DNA of 64,000 nucleotides from DATFVB01 sp963714035 (GCA_963714035.1 OY970224.1:2294001-2358000); one strand, 5' to 3'. Shown: positions 23,853 to 32,593, counted from the stretch's first letter. Program-made: numbers and translations. Notes: generated by a model from the sequence alone, not told the origin.

Positions 23853-23906
23853 CGGCCGCGCCGATCGACGGCATCGGCATTTTGGGGCGCCGGCGGCGCG
23901 GCCCTA

Positions 23907-24179
23907 GTGTCCCGTCCCGGAAATGACTTAGCGGTCGCGCCCGCGGCTTGCGGACGAGATCAAGGCGCGAGGAGGGGACAGATGCTGAAGCGATCGGACC
24001 CGACGAGCAACGCAGAGATCGACCGAAATGTGCGGGCGCCCGGAGGGTTCGGGCGGCGCGGAGCGATCTGCGGCGTTGGCGCTCCTCGACGATACTCGGG
24101 TATCGCCTGTGTCGCGCCGCCTGGCATCCCGCCCCGCGGCGCTCCGAACGACCGTAAAGCCATTTCCGGGACGGGACAC
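23907..24179 (+). repeat. Family A structured element, copy 2
   Basis: 273 bp. The terminal arms GTGTCCCGTCCCGGAAATG and CATTTCCGGGACGGGACAC are exact complements over 19 bp, and pairing continues with CTT and CGGTCG. The core GCGCCCGCGGCTTGCGGACG, GAGGGTTCGGGCGGCGC and TGCGGCGTTGGCGCTCCTCG matches copy 3 closely and copies 1 and 4 more loosely. It starts 54 bp from the LysR start and ends 12 bp before the hydrolase ATG, so it replaces or forms the whole 5' leader. Confidence 0.85.
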
Positions 24180-24191
24180 GAGCGTCCCGTC

Positions 24192-24782
24192 ATGCTTTCG
24201 CTCGAGCCGCCTCCGACCCTTCTGGTCCTCGATCTCCAGCTCGGCTTCGACGACCCCTGCTGGGGGCGGCGCAACAACCCGTTCCTGGAGGAGCGCGTTT
24301 CTGAGCTGCTGCTCGCCTGGCGCCGGACCCGGCGCCCGATCGTCCACGTGCGGCACATGTCGACCGAGCCGTCGTCGCCGCTGCGCCCCGGCCGGCCCGG
24401 CAATGCGTTCAAGCCCGTGACGGCGCCGGCCGCCGGCGAGACGGTGATCGAAAAACGGGCCCACAGCGCGTTCATCGGAACCTCGCTCGAGGCCGAGCTC
24501 AGGCGCGCCGGCTGCCGGGGCCTGGTGATCGCGGGTCTCACCACGAATCACTGCGTCTCGACCACGGCGCGCATGGCCGGCGACCTCGGCTTCGCGACCT
24601 GGGTCGTGTCCGACGCCACGGCCACGTTCGATCGCGTCGGCCCCGACGGCGTCGAACATCCCGCGGAGAAGATTCACGCCGTCGCGCTGTCGGACCTCCA
24701 TGGCGAGTTCGCCACGGTCGTCGACGCGGCCGCCGTGATCGGCGCATCGCCGGTCTCCGACTTCCCGAGGAGGACGTCATGA
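24192..24782 (+). CDS. Isochorismatase-like cysteine hydrolase
   Basis: 196 residues with the three catalytic positions of the family: Asp in LLVLDLQLGFD (about 14), Lys in VIEKRAHSAF (about 97) and Cys in TTNHCVSTTARM (about 124). The family hydrolyses amide or ester bonds (nicotinamide, N-carbamoyl or isochorismate substrates). The start ATG is 12 bp past a family A element. It overlaps the M13 peptidase gene by ATGA. Confidence 0.88.
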   Translation: MLSLEPPPTLLVLDLQLGFDDPCWGRRNNPFLEERVSELLLAWRRTRRPIVHVRHMSTEPSSPLRPGRPGNAFKPVTAPAAGETVIEKRAHSAFIGTSLEAELRRAGCRGLVIAGLTTNHCVSTTARMAGDLGFATWVVSDATATFDRVGPDGVEHPAEKIHAVALSDLHGEFATVVDAAAVIGASPVSDFPRRTS

Positions 24783-26839
24783 GCCCCACGCGCATCGTGT
24801 CGGTCGTCGTCGCGAACCTCGTGCTTCTCGGGAGCGTCGCGTCGATTTCGGTCGCCCGCGACGTATCCGCGCCCCCGCCGGAGAGCCCGGCGCCGAAAGG
24901 CGTCGAGCGAAGCGATCTGGACCCGGCCGCCGACCCGTGCGCCGACTTCGACGCGTTCGCGAGCGGCGCCTGGCGCGCGGCGAACCCGATCCCGGCCGGA
25001 ACGGGGCGATGGAACCGCCGGGCGGCCGCACGGGAGGGGAACCGGCGGCAGTTGAAAAATCTTCTCGAGGATCTGGCCGCAAAGCCGGCCCCGCCTCGCG
25101 ACCTCAACGAGCGGCAGCTCGGCGACTACTACGCGGCCTGCATGGACGAGACGGCGATCGACGCGGCGGGTCTGGCGCCGCTGGCTCCGATGCTCTCCGA
25201 AATCGACGCCATCCGGGACGCCGCCGGCGTGCAGCGCATGATCCGAAGGCTGCACGATCTCGCCGTGCCGGTCCCGTTCGCGGTCGCCGGCGCCTCGGAC
25301 TATCGAGATCCCGCCCTCTACGTCGCCAACATCGCCGCGGGCGGCCTGGGGCTGCCCGATCGCGACGACTACCTTAAAGCCGAGCCGAAGTTCGCCGAGG
25401 CGCGCGAGAAGTACCGGGCGCACGTGGCGGCCGTCCTGAGTCTCGCCGGAGTCCCCGCCGGATCGGCGCGAGCGGCCGCCGGCGAGATCCTGGGGCTCGA
25501 GACCCGGCTGGCCGAGGCGAGCCTGCCGCCCGCGGCCGCCGCCGACCCGGCGGCGACGGCGCATGAAATGTCTTTCGCGCAGCTTTCGCGGCTCGCGCCC
25601 CGCGTCGACTGGAAAACCTACTTCGCCGAAGCCGGCCTCCCGCGAATCGCCGTCAACGTCGCGGAGCCCGCGTTTCTCGAGCGGCTGAACCGGGAGCTCG
25701 GCGAGACGCCGGCGGCGGTGTGGGCGTCCTACCTCCGATGGCACCTGCTCGCTTCGGCGGCGCCCTGGCTTTCGAAGCCCTTCGCCGACGAGTCCGCCGC
25801 CTTCACGTCTCTCGGCGGCGCGGCAGCGCAAAAGCCTCGCGCGATGCGCTGTCTCGAATCGACCGAAGCTCTGCTCGGCGAGCCCCTCGGCCGCGCATAC
25901 GCCGAGCGGTACTTCCCTCCGGCGGCGAAGGCCAGGGTGCGCGAGATCGCCGCCGAACTGCGCGCGGCGTTGAAGGACGACCTGCGCGAGCGGACATGGA
26001 TGTCCGAAGCGACCCGGCGGGAGGCTCTCGCGAAGATCGATGCCTACGACGTGAGTGTCGGCTATCCCGATGCCTGGACCGACTATTCGGCGCTCGTCAT
26101 TCGCCGCGACGCGTTCTGGGCCGACGTCGCCGCGGCCCGCCGCTTCGGCGTCGAGGCCGACCGCAAGCGCATCGGGCAGCGCACGAGCCGCGAGATCTGG
26201 CAGCTGCCTCCTTCGTCGCCCGACGCCTACATCGACATCCAGCTCAACCGCATGGTGTTGCCCGCGGGCTTCCTGCAGGCTCCGGCCTTCGACCTCGCCG
26301 CGTCGGACGCCGTGAACTACGGCGCGATCGGGATCTCGATGGCTCACGACATCACCCACGCGATCGACCTCCTGGGCGCCGACTTCGATTCGGCGGGGCA
26401 GGCGAGGAACTGGTGGACGCAAGCCGATCGCGAGGCGTTCGGAAAGGTCAGCCGGTGCACCGTCGATCAGTACGACGGCTACGAGATCGAGCCCGGCGTC
26501 CGCTTGCAGGGAAGCCAGGTCCTCGGCGAGGCCCTCGGCGACCTGGCTGGCGTGCGGATCGCCTTTCAGGCCCTGCAGCGATCGATGCAGCACCGCGCCG
26601 TGCCGATCATCGACGGCTTCACCCCCGAACAGCAGTTCTTCCTCTCGTGGGCCCGGTTCCGGGGCGCGGCCGAGAGCCCGGAGCTGCAGCGGGAAATCGC
26701 GAAGGGAGATCCGCATCCGACTGCCCGGTACCGCGTGATCGGGCCGCTCTCGAATTCGCCCGAGTTCCAGAAGGCCTTCGGATGCAAGGTGGGTTCGCCC
26801 ATGGTCCGGCCGCCCGAGCTGCGCTGCACGATCTGGTAG
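24779..26839 (+). CDS. M13-family (neprilysin-like) peptidase with HDxxH
   Basis: 686 residues, signal peptide then mature M13 peptidase (ADPCADFDAFASGAWRAANP at the N terminus, C-terminal LRCTIW). The zinc site region is GISMAHDITHAIDLLGADFD (about 517-536), so the catalytic Glu of HExxH is Asp. The third ligand region GEALGDLAG (about 583) keeps Glu and Asp. The substrate-binding NAY is changed to DAY (PDAYIDIQLNRMVLPAG). It is a full-length, secreted protein but may have weak or altered activity. It is coupled to the hydrolase upstream. Confidence 0.88.
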   Translation: MSPTRIVSVVVANLVLLGSVASISVARDVSAPPPESPAPKGVERSDLDPAADPCADFDAFASGAWRAANPIPAGTGRWNRRAAAREGNRRQLKNLLEDLAAKPAPPRDLNERQLGDYYAACMDETAIDAAGLAPLAPMLSEIDAIRDAAGVQRMIRRLHDLAVPVPFAVAGASDYRDPALYVANIAAGGLGLPDRDDYLKAEPKFAEAREKYRAHVAAVLSLAGVPAGSARAAAGEILGLETRLAEASLPPAAAADPAATAHEMSFAQLSRLAPRVDWKTYFAEAGLPRIAVNVAEPAFLERLNRELGETPAAVWASYLRWHLLASAAPWLSKPFADESAAFTSLGGAAAQKPRAMRCLESTEALLGEPLGRAYAERYFPPAAKARVREIAAELRAALKDDLRERTWMSEATRREALAKIDAYDVSVGYPDAWTDYSALVIRRDAFWADVAAARRFGVEADRKRIGQRTSREIWQLPPSSPDAYIDIQLNRMVLPAGFLQAPAFDLAASDAVNYGAIGISMAHDITHAIDLLGADFDSAGQARNWWTQADREAFGKVSRCTVDQYDGYEIEPGVRLQGSQVLGEALGDLAGVRIAFQALQRSMQHRAVPIIDGFTPEQQFFLSWARFRGAAESPELQREIAKGDPHPTARYRVIGPLSNSPEFQKAFGCKVGSPMVRPPELRCTIW

Positions 26840-27242
26840 GACCCGTCGCTTCCGCGGCCCGCGCTGACGCGCGTCCGCTTACGCTCCCAGAGCCCGAGGG
26901 GAATCTTCGCGGCCTCGCGGAGCTCGGACCGCGAAGCGGCTCGCTTCGCTCGCGGCCTTGTGTGGCTCGACCGCTCCGGCGCCCCACCGAAGCAGTCTCG
27001 TGCGACGCGATCAGACGAGAGAGAGCCGCCGATCGCATGGCCTTCCGTAAGGCTGTGAGGCGCGGTCAGACGTGCCGGAAGACGCGCGCGGGCGACCGGG
27101 CCGGCGGGCCCTGTGCGGCGCGGTCAGGCGCGAGCGAGATGGGATGCGGGCGAGCCTGCCGCGTCCCGAGGCGTACCGGGGCGTACGTTGAGGGCGCGGT
27201 GGGTCCCGCACGCGCCCGTATTCGCTCGATGCATGGCCGCGC
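26840..27242. repeat. Repeat-filled gap: family C-like block, B arm fragment, B' element
   Basis: No gene. 26920-27050 carries TCGCGGAGCTCGGACCGCGA and GGCTCGACCGCTCCGGCGCC, shared with the left edge and with 19520-19550. 27059-27110 is a lone left arm of family B (GGTCAGACGTGCCGGAAGAC). 27116-27242 is a complete B' element on the plus strand: arms GCGGCGCGGTCAGGCGCGAG against CTCGATGCATGGCCGCGCCG, apex GAGGCGTACC...GCGTACGTTGAG. Confidence 0.75.
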
Positions 27243-27246
27243 CGCC

Positions 27247-27447
27247 CTACCCCCTCTTGCCGAAGAGGAGCCAGAGAAGAGCCCCGCCCAGCGGAAAGAA
27301 AATGACGAGCAATATCCAGATCACCTTTCGCGCCGTCGAGCCGCGGCTTTCCGCGATCTGGATGATCGAATAGACGTCGAGCGCGAGAACGATCAGCGAG
27401 GCGCACCCGTAGACGCGCCCGAACGTGAAAAGAAGAGGAAACGGCAT
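27247..27447 (-). CDS. PLDc_N-like two-helix membrane protein
   Basis: 66 residues: a hydrophobic helix, then SRGSTARKVIWILLVIFFPL and GALLWLLFGKRG. This is the small N-terminal transmembrane module found alone or before cardiolipin-synthase-type phospholipase D domains. The start is the ATG at 27447. It is divergent from the acyl-CoA dehydrogenase, 54 bp away. Its job is unknown; short stand-alone copies are common. Confidence 0.75.
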   Translation of the reverse strand: MPFPLLFTFGRVYGCASLIVLALDVYSIIQIAESRGSTARKVIWILLVIFFPLGGALLWLLFGKRG

Positions 27448-27501
27448 CTCGGCCTCCTGCGGATTTTCCGGTATCCTACCGCGGCTCGAAAGGATGGCTC
27501 C

Positions 27502-28662
27502 ATGATTCGAGAGCTGCTCACTCCCGAGAACCGGGACTGGATCGAACGCGCGAAGGAGTGCGCCGAGAAGTACGTCGCGCCGCACGCCGCGGAATGGGAC
27601 CGGACGGCCGAGTACCCCTGGTCCGCCGTCGAAGGTCTCAAGAAGTACGACCTGTTCAAGGTCTGGATTCCGAAGGAATACGGCGGCGCCGGCGGAGGCG
27701 TGCTCAACCTGTGTCTCGTCGTGGAGGAGCTTTCGAAGGCCTGCGGGGGCTTCGGCGTCCTGTACGCCGTCAACTCGCTCGGCTCCTTCCCGATCATCCT
27801 CGGCGGCACCGAGGAGCAGAAACAGGAGTGGCTGCCGCAGATCGCGTCGGGAGAGAAGCTGATCGCGTTCGGGCTGTCGGAGAAGAAGTCCGGTTCCGAC
27901 GCGGGCTCGCTCTCCTGCCGCGCCGAGCGGCAGGCGGACGGGAGCTTTCTCGTCAACGGCGACAAGAAGTGGAACACGAACGGAGACGCCGCGTCGCTCT
28001 ACACCGTCTACGCTTCCACGAACGCGGAGCGCGGATCGCGCGGCATCACGGCCTTCCTCGTGGAGAAGGGCCACCCGGGCTTCCGGATCGGCAAGAAGGA
28101 AGACCTGATGGGGATCCGCTGCGTGCCCGTCCACGAGCTCCATTTCGAGGACTGCTCGATCCCGGAGAGCCGGATCCTCGGCGGGAAAGAGGGCGGCGGG
28201 TTCGCCAACGCGATGATGACGCTCGACCGGGCGCGTCCGGCCGTCGCCGCGCAGGCGCTCGGGCTCGCCCAGGGAGCGCTCGACCTCGCGATCCGGTACA
28301 CCCGCGACCGGCAGCAGTTCGGCCAGTCGGTGGCCTCGTTCCAGGGGGTCCAGTGGATGCTCGCCGACATGGCGACGCGGATCGAGGCCGCCCGCCAGCT
28401 CATCTATGCCGCCGCCTCCGCGATCGACGCCGGCGTGAAGAACTTCACGAAGTACTCCGCGATGTGCAAGGTGTTCGCGACCGACGTCGCGATGGAAGTG
28501 ACGACCAACGCCGTGCAGCTCTTCGGCGGCTACGGCTACTGCAAGGACTATCCGATCGAGAAGTACATGCGGGATGCCAAGATCACCCAGATCTACGAGG
28601 GGACGAACCAGATCCAGAGGCTCGTGATCGGCCGAGCCATCACCAAAGAAGCAGCCGGGTAA
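27502..28662 (+). CDS. Acyl-CoA dehydrogenase
   Basis: A 386-residue flavoprotein. FGLSEKKSGSDAGS and WNTNGDAA bind FAD, RYTRDRQQFGQSVASFQ is in the C-terminal domain, and YEGTNQIQRLVIGRAI holds the catalytic base Glu at the short/branched-chain position. An SD AAAGGA is 8 bp before the ATG. It would oxidise a short or branched acyl-CoA, consistent with the fused 2-oxoacid dehydrogenase at 53-55 kb. A family B hairpin begins 2 bp after its stop. Confidence 0.95.
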   Translation: MIRELLTPENRDWIERAKECAEKYVAPHAAEWDRTAEYPWSAVEGLKKYDLFKVWIPKEYGGAGGGVLNLCLVVEELSKACGGFGVLYAVNSLGSFPIILGGTEEQKQEWLPQIASGEKLIAFGLSEKKSGSDAGSLSCRAERQADGSFLVNGDKKWNTNGDAASLYTVYASTNAERGSRGITAFLVEKGHPGFRIGKKEDLMGIRCVPVHELHFEDCSIPESRILGGKEGGGFANAMMTLDRARPAVAAQALGLAQGALDLAIRYTRDRQQFGQSVASFQGVQWMLADMATRIEAARQLIYAAASAIDAGVKNFTKYSAMCKVFATDVAMEVTTNAVQLFGGYGYCKDYPIEKYMRDAKITQIYEGTNQIQRLVIGRAITKEAAG

Positions 28663-28664
28663 CA

Positions 28665-28788
28665 GGCGCGGCCAGACGGGTCGTTATACGCGTCCGGCGC
28701 ATCCGCCGGCGGGCTCAACGTACGCCACGGTGCGCCTCGCCCGCCGGCCGGACGCCCCGAACGCGTCTTCCAACCCGTCTGGCGCGCC
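28665..28788 (-). repeat. Family B hairpin element, copy 6 (after acyl-CoA dehydrogenase)
   Basis: On the minus strand: GGCGCGCCAGACGGGTTGGA, AGACGCG, a stem pairing GGACGCCCCG-side with CCGGCGCATCCGCCGGCGGG, the apex GAGGCGCACCGTGGCGTACG then TTGAG, and CGCGTATAACGACCCGTCTG. CCAGACGGGT pairs fully with ACCCGTCTGG in the outer arm. It starts 2 bp past the stop codon and could end or stabilise the transcript, though there is no T-run. Confidence 0.8.
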
Positions 28789-28966
28789 TCAGTGTTGAAC
28801 CGGGAAACAGACCGTCGTCTCGCTCGCGGCTCGTCCGCGCACGCCGCCACCCCCCTTCGCCGACGCCCCCGCTCCCGCATCGCGGAGCTTTCGCCTCGGT
28901 TGCTTCGGCAAACGCTCCCCGCGATGCGATAGGCCCCGGATTCCGCTCGTTTCATCAGCCGGCGAA
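28789..28966. repeat. Gene-free spacer with diverged family C hairpin
   Basis: 28876-28928 forms a hairpin GCATCGCGGAGCTTTCGCC, loop TCGGTTGCTTC, GGCAAACGCTCCCCGCGATGC, similar in layout and loop to the hairpins at 62-144 and 19454-19506 but with paired substitutions in the stem. No gene is seen. Confidence 0.55.
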
Positions 28967-29089
28967 GCGTCGCGAGACGCGAACGAGACGGGATGCGGGT
29001 CGCCCGCGAGATCCCGAGGCATACCGGGGCGTATGTCGCAGGGTCTCGCGGGCGGCACGCGCCCGTATTCGTTCGATGTATCGCGGCGC
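28967..29089 (+). repeat. Family B' hairpin element, copy 7
   Basis: The arms GCGTCGCGAGACGCGAACGA and TCGTTCGATGTATCGCGGCG are paired, as are the stem GCCCGCGAGATCCC and its partner GGGTCTCGCGGGC; the apex is GAGGCATACCGGGGCGTATG then TCGCAG. Relative to copy 3 the outer stem has GAACGA/TCGTTC in place of GAGCC/GGCTC, and the inner stem is new but complementary. It ends 15 bp before the amidohydrolase ATG. Confidence 0.8.
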
Positions 29090-29103
29090 TAGACTCCATC
29101 TCA

Positions 29104-29946
29104 ATGAGCGTCATTGACGTCCACCTGCACGTCCAGCCGCACGAGGAATTCAACGCGGAATCGCTCGCATTCATCACGCAAGGACGCCGGGACCTGGATC
29201 GCTACGCGGAAATCGAGCGCTCCCCCGACGCACTCCTGCGTTATTTCGACGAACAGGAGATCGAGGCCGGCTGTCTCATCAACTACGTCGCGCCGGACAC
29301 GCTCGGGCTCTCGGAGAACGTCAACGCGTGGGTCGCCCGGTACTGCGCGGCGCACCGGGACCGGCTGATCGCGGTCGGCTCGGTCCACCCGCGTTACTCG
29401 AAGGACGGCGACGGCGACGCCCGGCGCCTGTTCGATTCCGGCATCCGGATGATCAAGCTCCATCCCCCGCACCAGCTCTTCTCGCCCAACGCCTACCTGG
29501 ACGGCAACGCCGAGCTCGCGGGGATCTACCGGGCGGCGGAAGAAGCGGGCATACCGGTCATGATCCACACCGGAACGTCGATCTTTCCCTCCGCCCGAAA
29601 CCGCTTCGCCGATCCGATGGCGGTCGACGACGTCGCGGTCGACTTCCCGAGGCTCCGGATCGTCCTCGCGCATTCCGGGCGGCCGCTCTACGGCGAGACG
29701 GCGTTCTTCCTGGCGCGCCGCCACCCGAACGTGTTTCTCGAGCTCTCCGGGATCCCGCCGCGAAAAATCTTGCAGTATTTGCCGCGCCTGGAGGAGCTCG
29801 CGGGAAAGACGCTCTGGGGGACGGACTGGCCGTCGCCCGGGATCCGCTCTCCGTCCGAAAACGTCGCGGCCTTCCTTTCCCTGCCACTTTCGGAAGACGC
29901 GAAGCGGAAGATCCTCCACGACAATGCCCGGGAGCTCTTCGGCTAG
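29104..29946 (+). CDS. Amidohydrolase_2-family metal hydrolase
   Basis: A 280-residue TIM-barrel hydrolase. The metal ligands are DVHLHVQ (4-10), VMIHTG (about 155), IVLAHSG (about 188) and GTDWPSPG (about 239). The family includes decarboxylases and lactonases of aromatic acid degradation, often with one divalent metal. The start ATG at 29104 puts the HxH motif at the proper N-terminal position. Its TAG stop is immediately followed by family A copy 3. Confidence 0.88.
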   Translation: MSVIDVHLHVQPHEEFNAESLAFITQGRRDLDRYAEIERSPDALLRYFDEQEIEAGCLINYVAPDTLGLSENVNAWVARYCAAHRDRLIAVGSVHPRYSKDGDGDARRLFDSGIRMIKLHPPHQLFSPNAYLDGNAELAGIYRAAEEAGIPVMIHTGTSIFPSARNRFADPMAVDDVAVDFPRLRIVLAHSGRPLYGETAFFLARRHPNVFLELSGIPPRKILQYLPRLEELAGKTLWGTDWPSPGIRSPSENVAAFLSLPLSEDAKRKILHDNARELFG

Positions 29947-30218
29947 TGTCCCGAGTCAGAACTCTCGTCAGCGTCGCGCCCGCGGCTTGCGGACGAGATC
30001 AAGGCACGAGGAGGGGACAGATGCCGGAGCGATCGGACCCGACGAGCAACGCAGAGATCGTCCGCAATGTGCGGGCGCCCAGAGGGTTCGGGCGGCGCGG
30101 AGCGATCTGCGGCGTTGGCGCTCCTCGACGATACTCGGGCATCGCCTGTGTCGCGCCGCCTGGCATCTCGCCCCGCGGCGCTCCGAACGACGCGAACGCG
30201 ATTTCTGACTCGGGACAC
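29946..30218 (+). repeat. Family A structured element, copy 3
   Basis: 273 bp. The terminal arms GTGTCCCGAGTCAGAA and TTCTGACTCGGGACAC are exact complements over 16 bp. Only the outer GTGTCCCG/CGGGACAC is shared with copy 2; the next 8 bp differ on both arms in a matched way. The core is about 95% like copy 2. Its first base is the last base of the preceding TAG stop. It lies about 150 bp upstream of the 3-hydroxyacyl-CoA dehydrogenase. Confidence 0.85.
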
Positions 30219-30229
30219 TCGTCGTCAGG

Positions 30230-30295
30230 TGATCGCCGCGGTCCCTCCCGCCTTCGCCGAGGCTACGGCCGCTCCCTCGCAATGACGCGCTCACG
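30230..30295. repeat. Interrupted short palindromic repeat
   Basis: GATCGCCGCGGTC...CGCTCCCTCGCAATGACG is the repeat of 4846-4880 with CTCCCGCCTTCGCCGAGGC and TACGGC inserted at its apex. This is another hairpin-in-hairpin insertion. The remaining 70 bp to the next gene show no clear signal. Confidence 0.5.
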
Positions 30296-30366
30296 CGGAT
30301 TCTTGTTCCAGCCGCGCAGCGGCGCGCGCGAGGCCGACTTACGCCTCGGATAGACTTCTCGGCCGA

Positions 30367-31248
30367 ATGAAGATTCGACGGGTGGCCGTCATCGGCGCCG
30401 GAACGATGGGGCGCGGGATCGCCGCCCTCTGCGCCTCGCGGGGTTTCGAGACCGCCGTCCACGATGCCGTTCCGGCCGCGCGCGACGCGGTTCCGGGCGC
30501 GATCGCGGCGCTTTTCGAGAAATCGCGAAGCCGGGGGAAGATGACGGAAGAGGACGCCCGGGCCGCGGCGGGCCGGGTTCGAGCGGCTCCCACGCTCTCC
30601 GACGCGGTGGCTTCCGCCGATCTCGCCGTCGAAGCGGCGCCCGAATCCCTCGACCTCAAGAAGGCGATCTTTTCCGAGCTCGACCGGCTGGCGCCGGAGG
30701 CGATCCTCGGGACGAATACCTCCTCGCTCTCGATCGGGAAGATCTCCGAGGCGGCGGGCCGTCCCGGCCGCGTCATCGGCATCCATTTCTTCAATCCCCC
30801 CCTGGCGATGCCGCTCGTCGAGATCGTGGTCGGTCCGCGCACCGATCCCGAGACCGTCGAGGCCGTGCGGCTCTTCGTCGAGGCTCTCGGAAAGGAGTCG
30901 ATCGAGGTCCGCGACTCGCCGGGCTTCGCGACCTCCCGGCTCGGGGTCGCCCTCGGCCTCGAGGCGATCCGCATGGTCGAAGAGGGCGTCGCCTCGGCCG
31001 CCGACATCGACCGGGCGATGGAGGCGGGCTACGGCCATGCGATGGGACCGCTGAAGACGACCGATCTCGTGGGCCTCGACGTGCGGCTGGCGATCGCGGA
31101 AGCGCTCTCGCGGGAGCTGTCGGACGTGCGGTTCCGGCCCCCCGAGCTGCTTCGGCGGCTGGTCGCGGAAGGAAAGACCGGGAAGAAGGCCGGCGAGGGG
31201 TTCTACCTCTGGGACGGAAACGAGGCTCGCCCGCCGGGCCGCGGCTGA
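30367..31248 (+). CDS. 3-hydroxyacyl-CoA dehydrogenase (3-hydroxybutyryl-CoA type)
   Basis: 293 residues, a single HAD protein. The NAD motif VIGAGTMGRGIAALCASRG is at 7-25, and IGIHFFNPPLAMPLVEIV with the catalytic His is at about 138. DSPGFATSRLG and the C-terminal GEGFYLWDG are standard. It oxidises (S)-3-hydroxyacyl-CoA in beta-oxidation or a butanoyl-CoA route. It stands alone after the A element, and the next gene is convergent. Confidence 0.94.
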   Translation: MKIRRVAVIGAGTMGRGIAALCASRGFETAVHDAVPAARDAVPGAIAALFEKSRSRGKMTEEDARAAAGRVRAAPTLSDAVASADLAVEAAPESLDLKKAIFSELDRLAPEAILGTNTSSLSIGKISEAAGRPGRVIGIHFFNPPLAMPLVEIVVGPRTDPETVEAVRLFVEALGKESIEVRDSPGFATSRLGVALGLEAIRMVEEGVASAADIDRAMEAGYGHAMGPLKTTDLVGLDVRLAIAEALSRELSDVRFRPPELLRRLVAEGKTGKKAGEGFYLWDGNEARPPGRG

Positions 31249-31256
31249 CCTCGAGC

Positions 31257-31757
31257 TCAGCCCTTCCGGACGGGCGGCTCCGCCGGCGCCGCGGCGGTCT
31301 CCGGCGCCCCGACCCCCGCCACCGTCCCCGCGAGCACGAACGCCGCACAGAGAAAAGCGATCGCGAAGAAGAGCGTCGAGATCGAGTGATAGCGGCGGAA
31401 GAGCGCGCCGCCGGGGTCGCTCTCCGGGTGGAGGCGGATCCGTTCCAGCGTCGGGATCGCGACGCCGCCGATCGCCAGCGCCGAGACGAAACCGAGCGCC
31501 GGGACGCGCCGGAAGAGCGAGCCGGCGGCGCTCTTCGCCGTCGAAACGATCCGGCCGGTCGTGAAGAAGAGCACCGCGAAGGCGACTTCGAGGAGCCGGC
31601 AGAGCGACCGGAGAATGGCCGAAATCAGCGCCCCGGCCGCCGCGCGCTCCGGGACCAGGCGCAGGACGGCGGGAGCGGTCGTCGCCGTGAAGACGATCGG
31701 GGCGGCGAAGGCGAGGGCGAGAGCCGCGAGATGGAGCGCGGCGACCGCCCGCTTCAG
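31257..31757 (-). CDS. DUF4149-like membrane protein
   Basis: 166 residues with four hydrophobic segments and a Pro/Ala-rich tail. The opening HLAALALAFAAPIVFTATTA and the spacing of helices resemble DUF4149/TMEM205-type proteins. No ATG, GTG or TTG lies at the proper place; the frame begins with a CTG overlapping the mqnD stop (CTGA), so a CTG start with coupled translation is likely. The function is unknown. Confidence 0.65.
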   Translation of the reverse strand: MKRAVAALHLAALALAFAAPIVFTATTAPAVLRLVPERAAAGALISAILRSLCRLLEVAFAVLFFTTGRIVSTAKSAAGSLFRRVPALGFVSALAIGGVAIPTLERIRLHPESDPGGALFRRYHSISTLFFAIAFLCAAFVLAGTVAGVGAPETAAAPAEPPVRKG

Positions 31758-32593
31758 ACCGCCTCCCCCGCGAATTCCACCGTGACGCGCGGGACGAGGC
31801 CCGCCTCCGCGGCGCGCCCGAGGAAGAGCTCGATCGCGCGTCGCCCCCGCTCCCCGTATCCACGGGTCCAGTCGTTGACGTACATCCCGACGAACCGATC
31901 GGCGCGCTCCCGGTCGAGGTCGCGCGCGAACCGCATCGCGTAGTCGAGCGCCTCCTCCCGGTGGGAGAGCCCGTAGGCGATCGATTCGCCGAGCACCCCG
32001 GCGACGGCCCGGACCGTCTCGGGTCCGAGCGCCTTGCGGATCACGTTGCCGCCGAGCGGAAGCGGAAAGCCGGTTTCGCCGAGCCACCAGGCGCCGAGGT
32101 CGACCACGGCGTGCAGGCCCTCGGACGCGTAGGTCAGCTGCCCCTCGTGGATGATCACGCCCGCCTCGAGCGTGCCTTCCTTGACCCGGGGCAGGATCTC
32201 GTCGAACGGGACGACCGTCGTCCGGGTGCCGGGGCGCCAGAGCTGGAGCGCGAGCGCCGCGGAAGTCTTCTCGCCCGGAATCGCGACCGTCGCGCGCCCC
32301 AGGTCCTCGGGGGTGAGCGGCCGGCGGGCGACGACGACGGGACCGTAACCGTCCCCGAAGGAGGCCCCGTGCGGCAGGAGCGCGTACTCCCCGGCGACGT
32401 CGGGATACGCGTGGAACGAAATCGCCGAGACGTCGAGCTCGCCGCGCCGCGTCCGCTGGTTCAGGGTCTCGATGTCCGAGAGCTCGTGGACGAACTCGAA
32501 TCCGCGATCGTCGATCTTCCCTTCGGCGAGCGCGAAGAACATGAACGCGTCGTCGGAGTCGGGGGAGTGAGCGAGAGAAATTTTCTGCTTCAT
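31754..32593 (-). CDS. mqnD: 1,4-dihydroxy-6-naphthoate synthase (futalosine pathway)
   Basis: 279 residues. The N terminus ISLAHSPDSDDAFMFFAL is the MqnD signature, with ELSDIETLN, GYGPVVVAR and IHEGQLTY as further matches to this periplasmic-binding-fold lyase. It makes 1,4-dihydroxy-6-naphthoate from the cyclic futalosine precursor for menaquinone. No other mqn gene is in the window. A UbiA prenyltransferase that could act later lies at 0.3 kb. The start is ATG 32593; it is divergent from the mini-gene. Confidence 0.93.
   Translation of the reverse strand: MKQKISLAHSPDSDDAFMFFALAEGKIDDRGFEFVHELSDIETLNQRTRRGELDVSAISFHAYPDVAGEYALLPHGASFGDGYGPVVVARRPLTPEDLGRATVAIPGEKTSAALALQLWRPGTRTTVVPFDEILPRVKEGTLEAGVIIHEGQLTYASEGLHAVVDLGAWWLGETGFPLPLGGNVIRKALGPETVRAVAGVLGESIAYGLSHREEALDYAMRFARDLDRERADRFVGMYVNDWTRGYGERGRRAIELFLGRAAEAGLVPRVTVEFAGEAV

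Noticed and set aside
23907..24179. Family A as a group I/II intron or a coding insertion sequence
   Set aside because: At about 273 bp it is too short, there is no reverse transcriptase or transposase frame, and no domain V-like GAAA hairpin or intron boundary motif is visible.
28665..28788. Family B copy as a classical rho-independent terminator
   Set aside because: There is a strong hairpin directly after the stop codon but no T-run on either strand, and the same structure also occurs in leaders (for example before rmlA).
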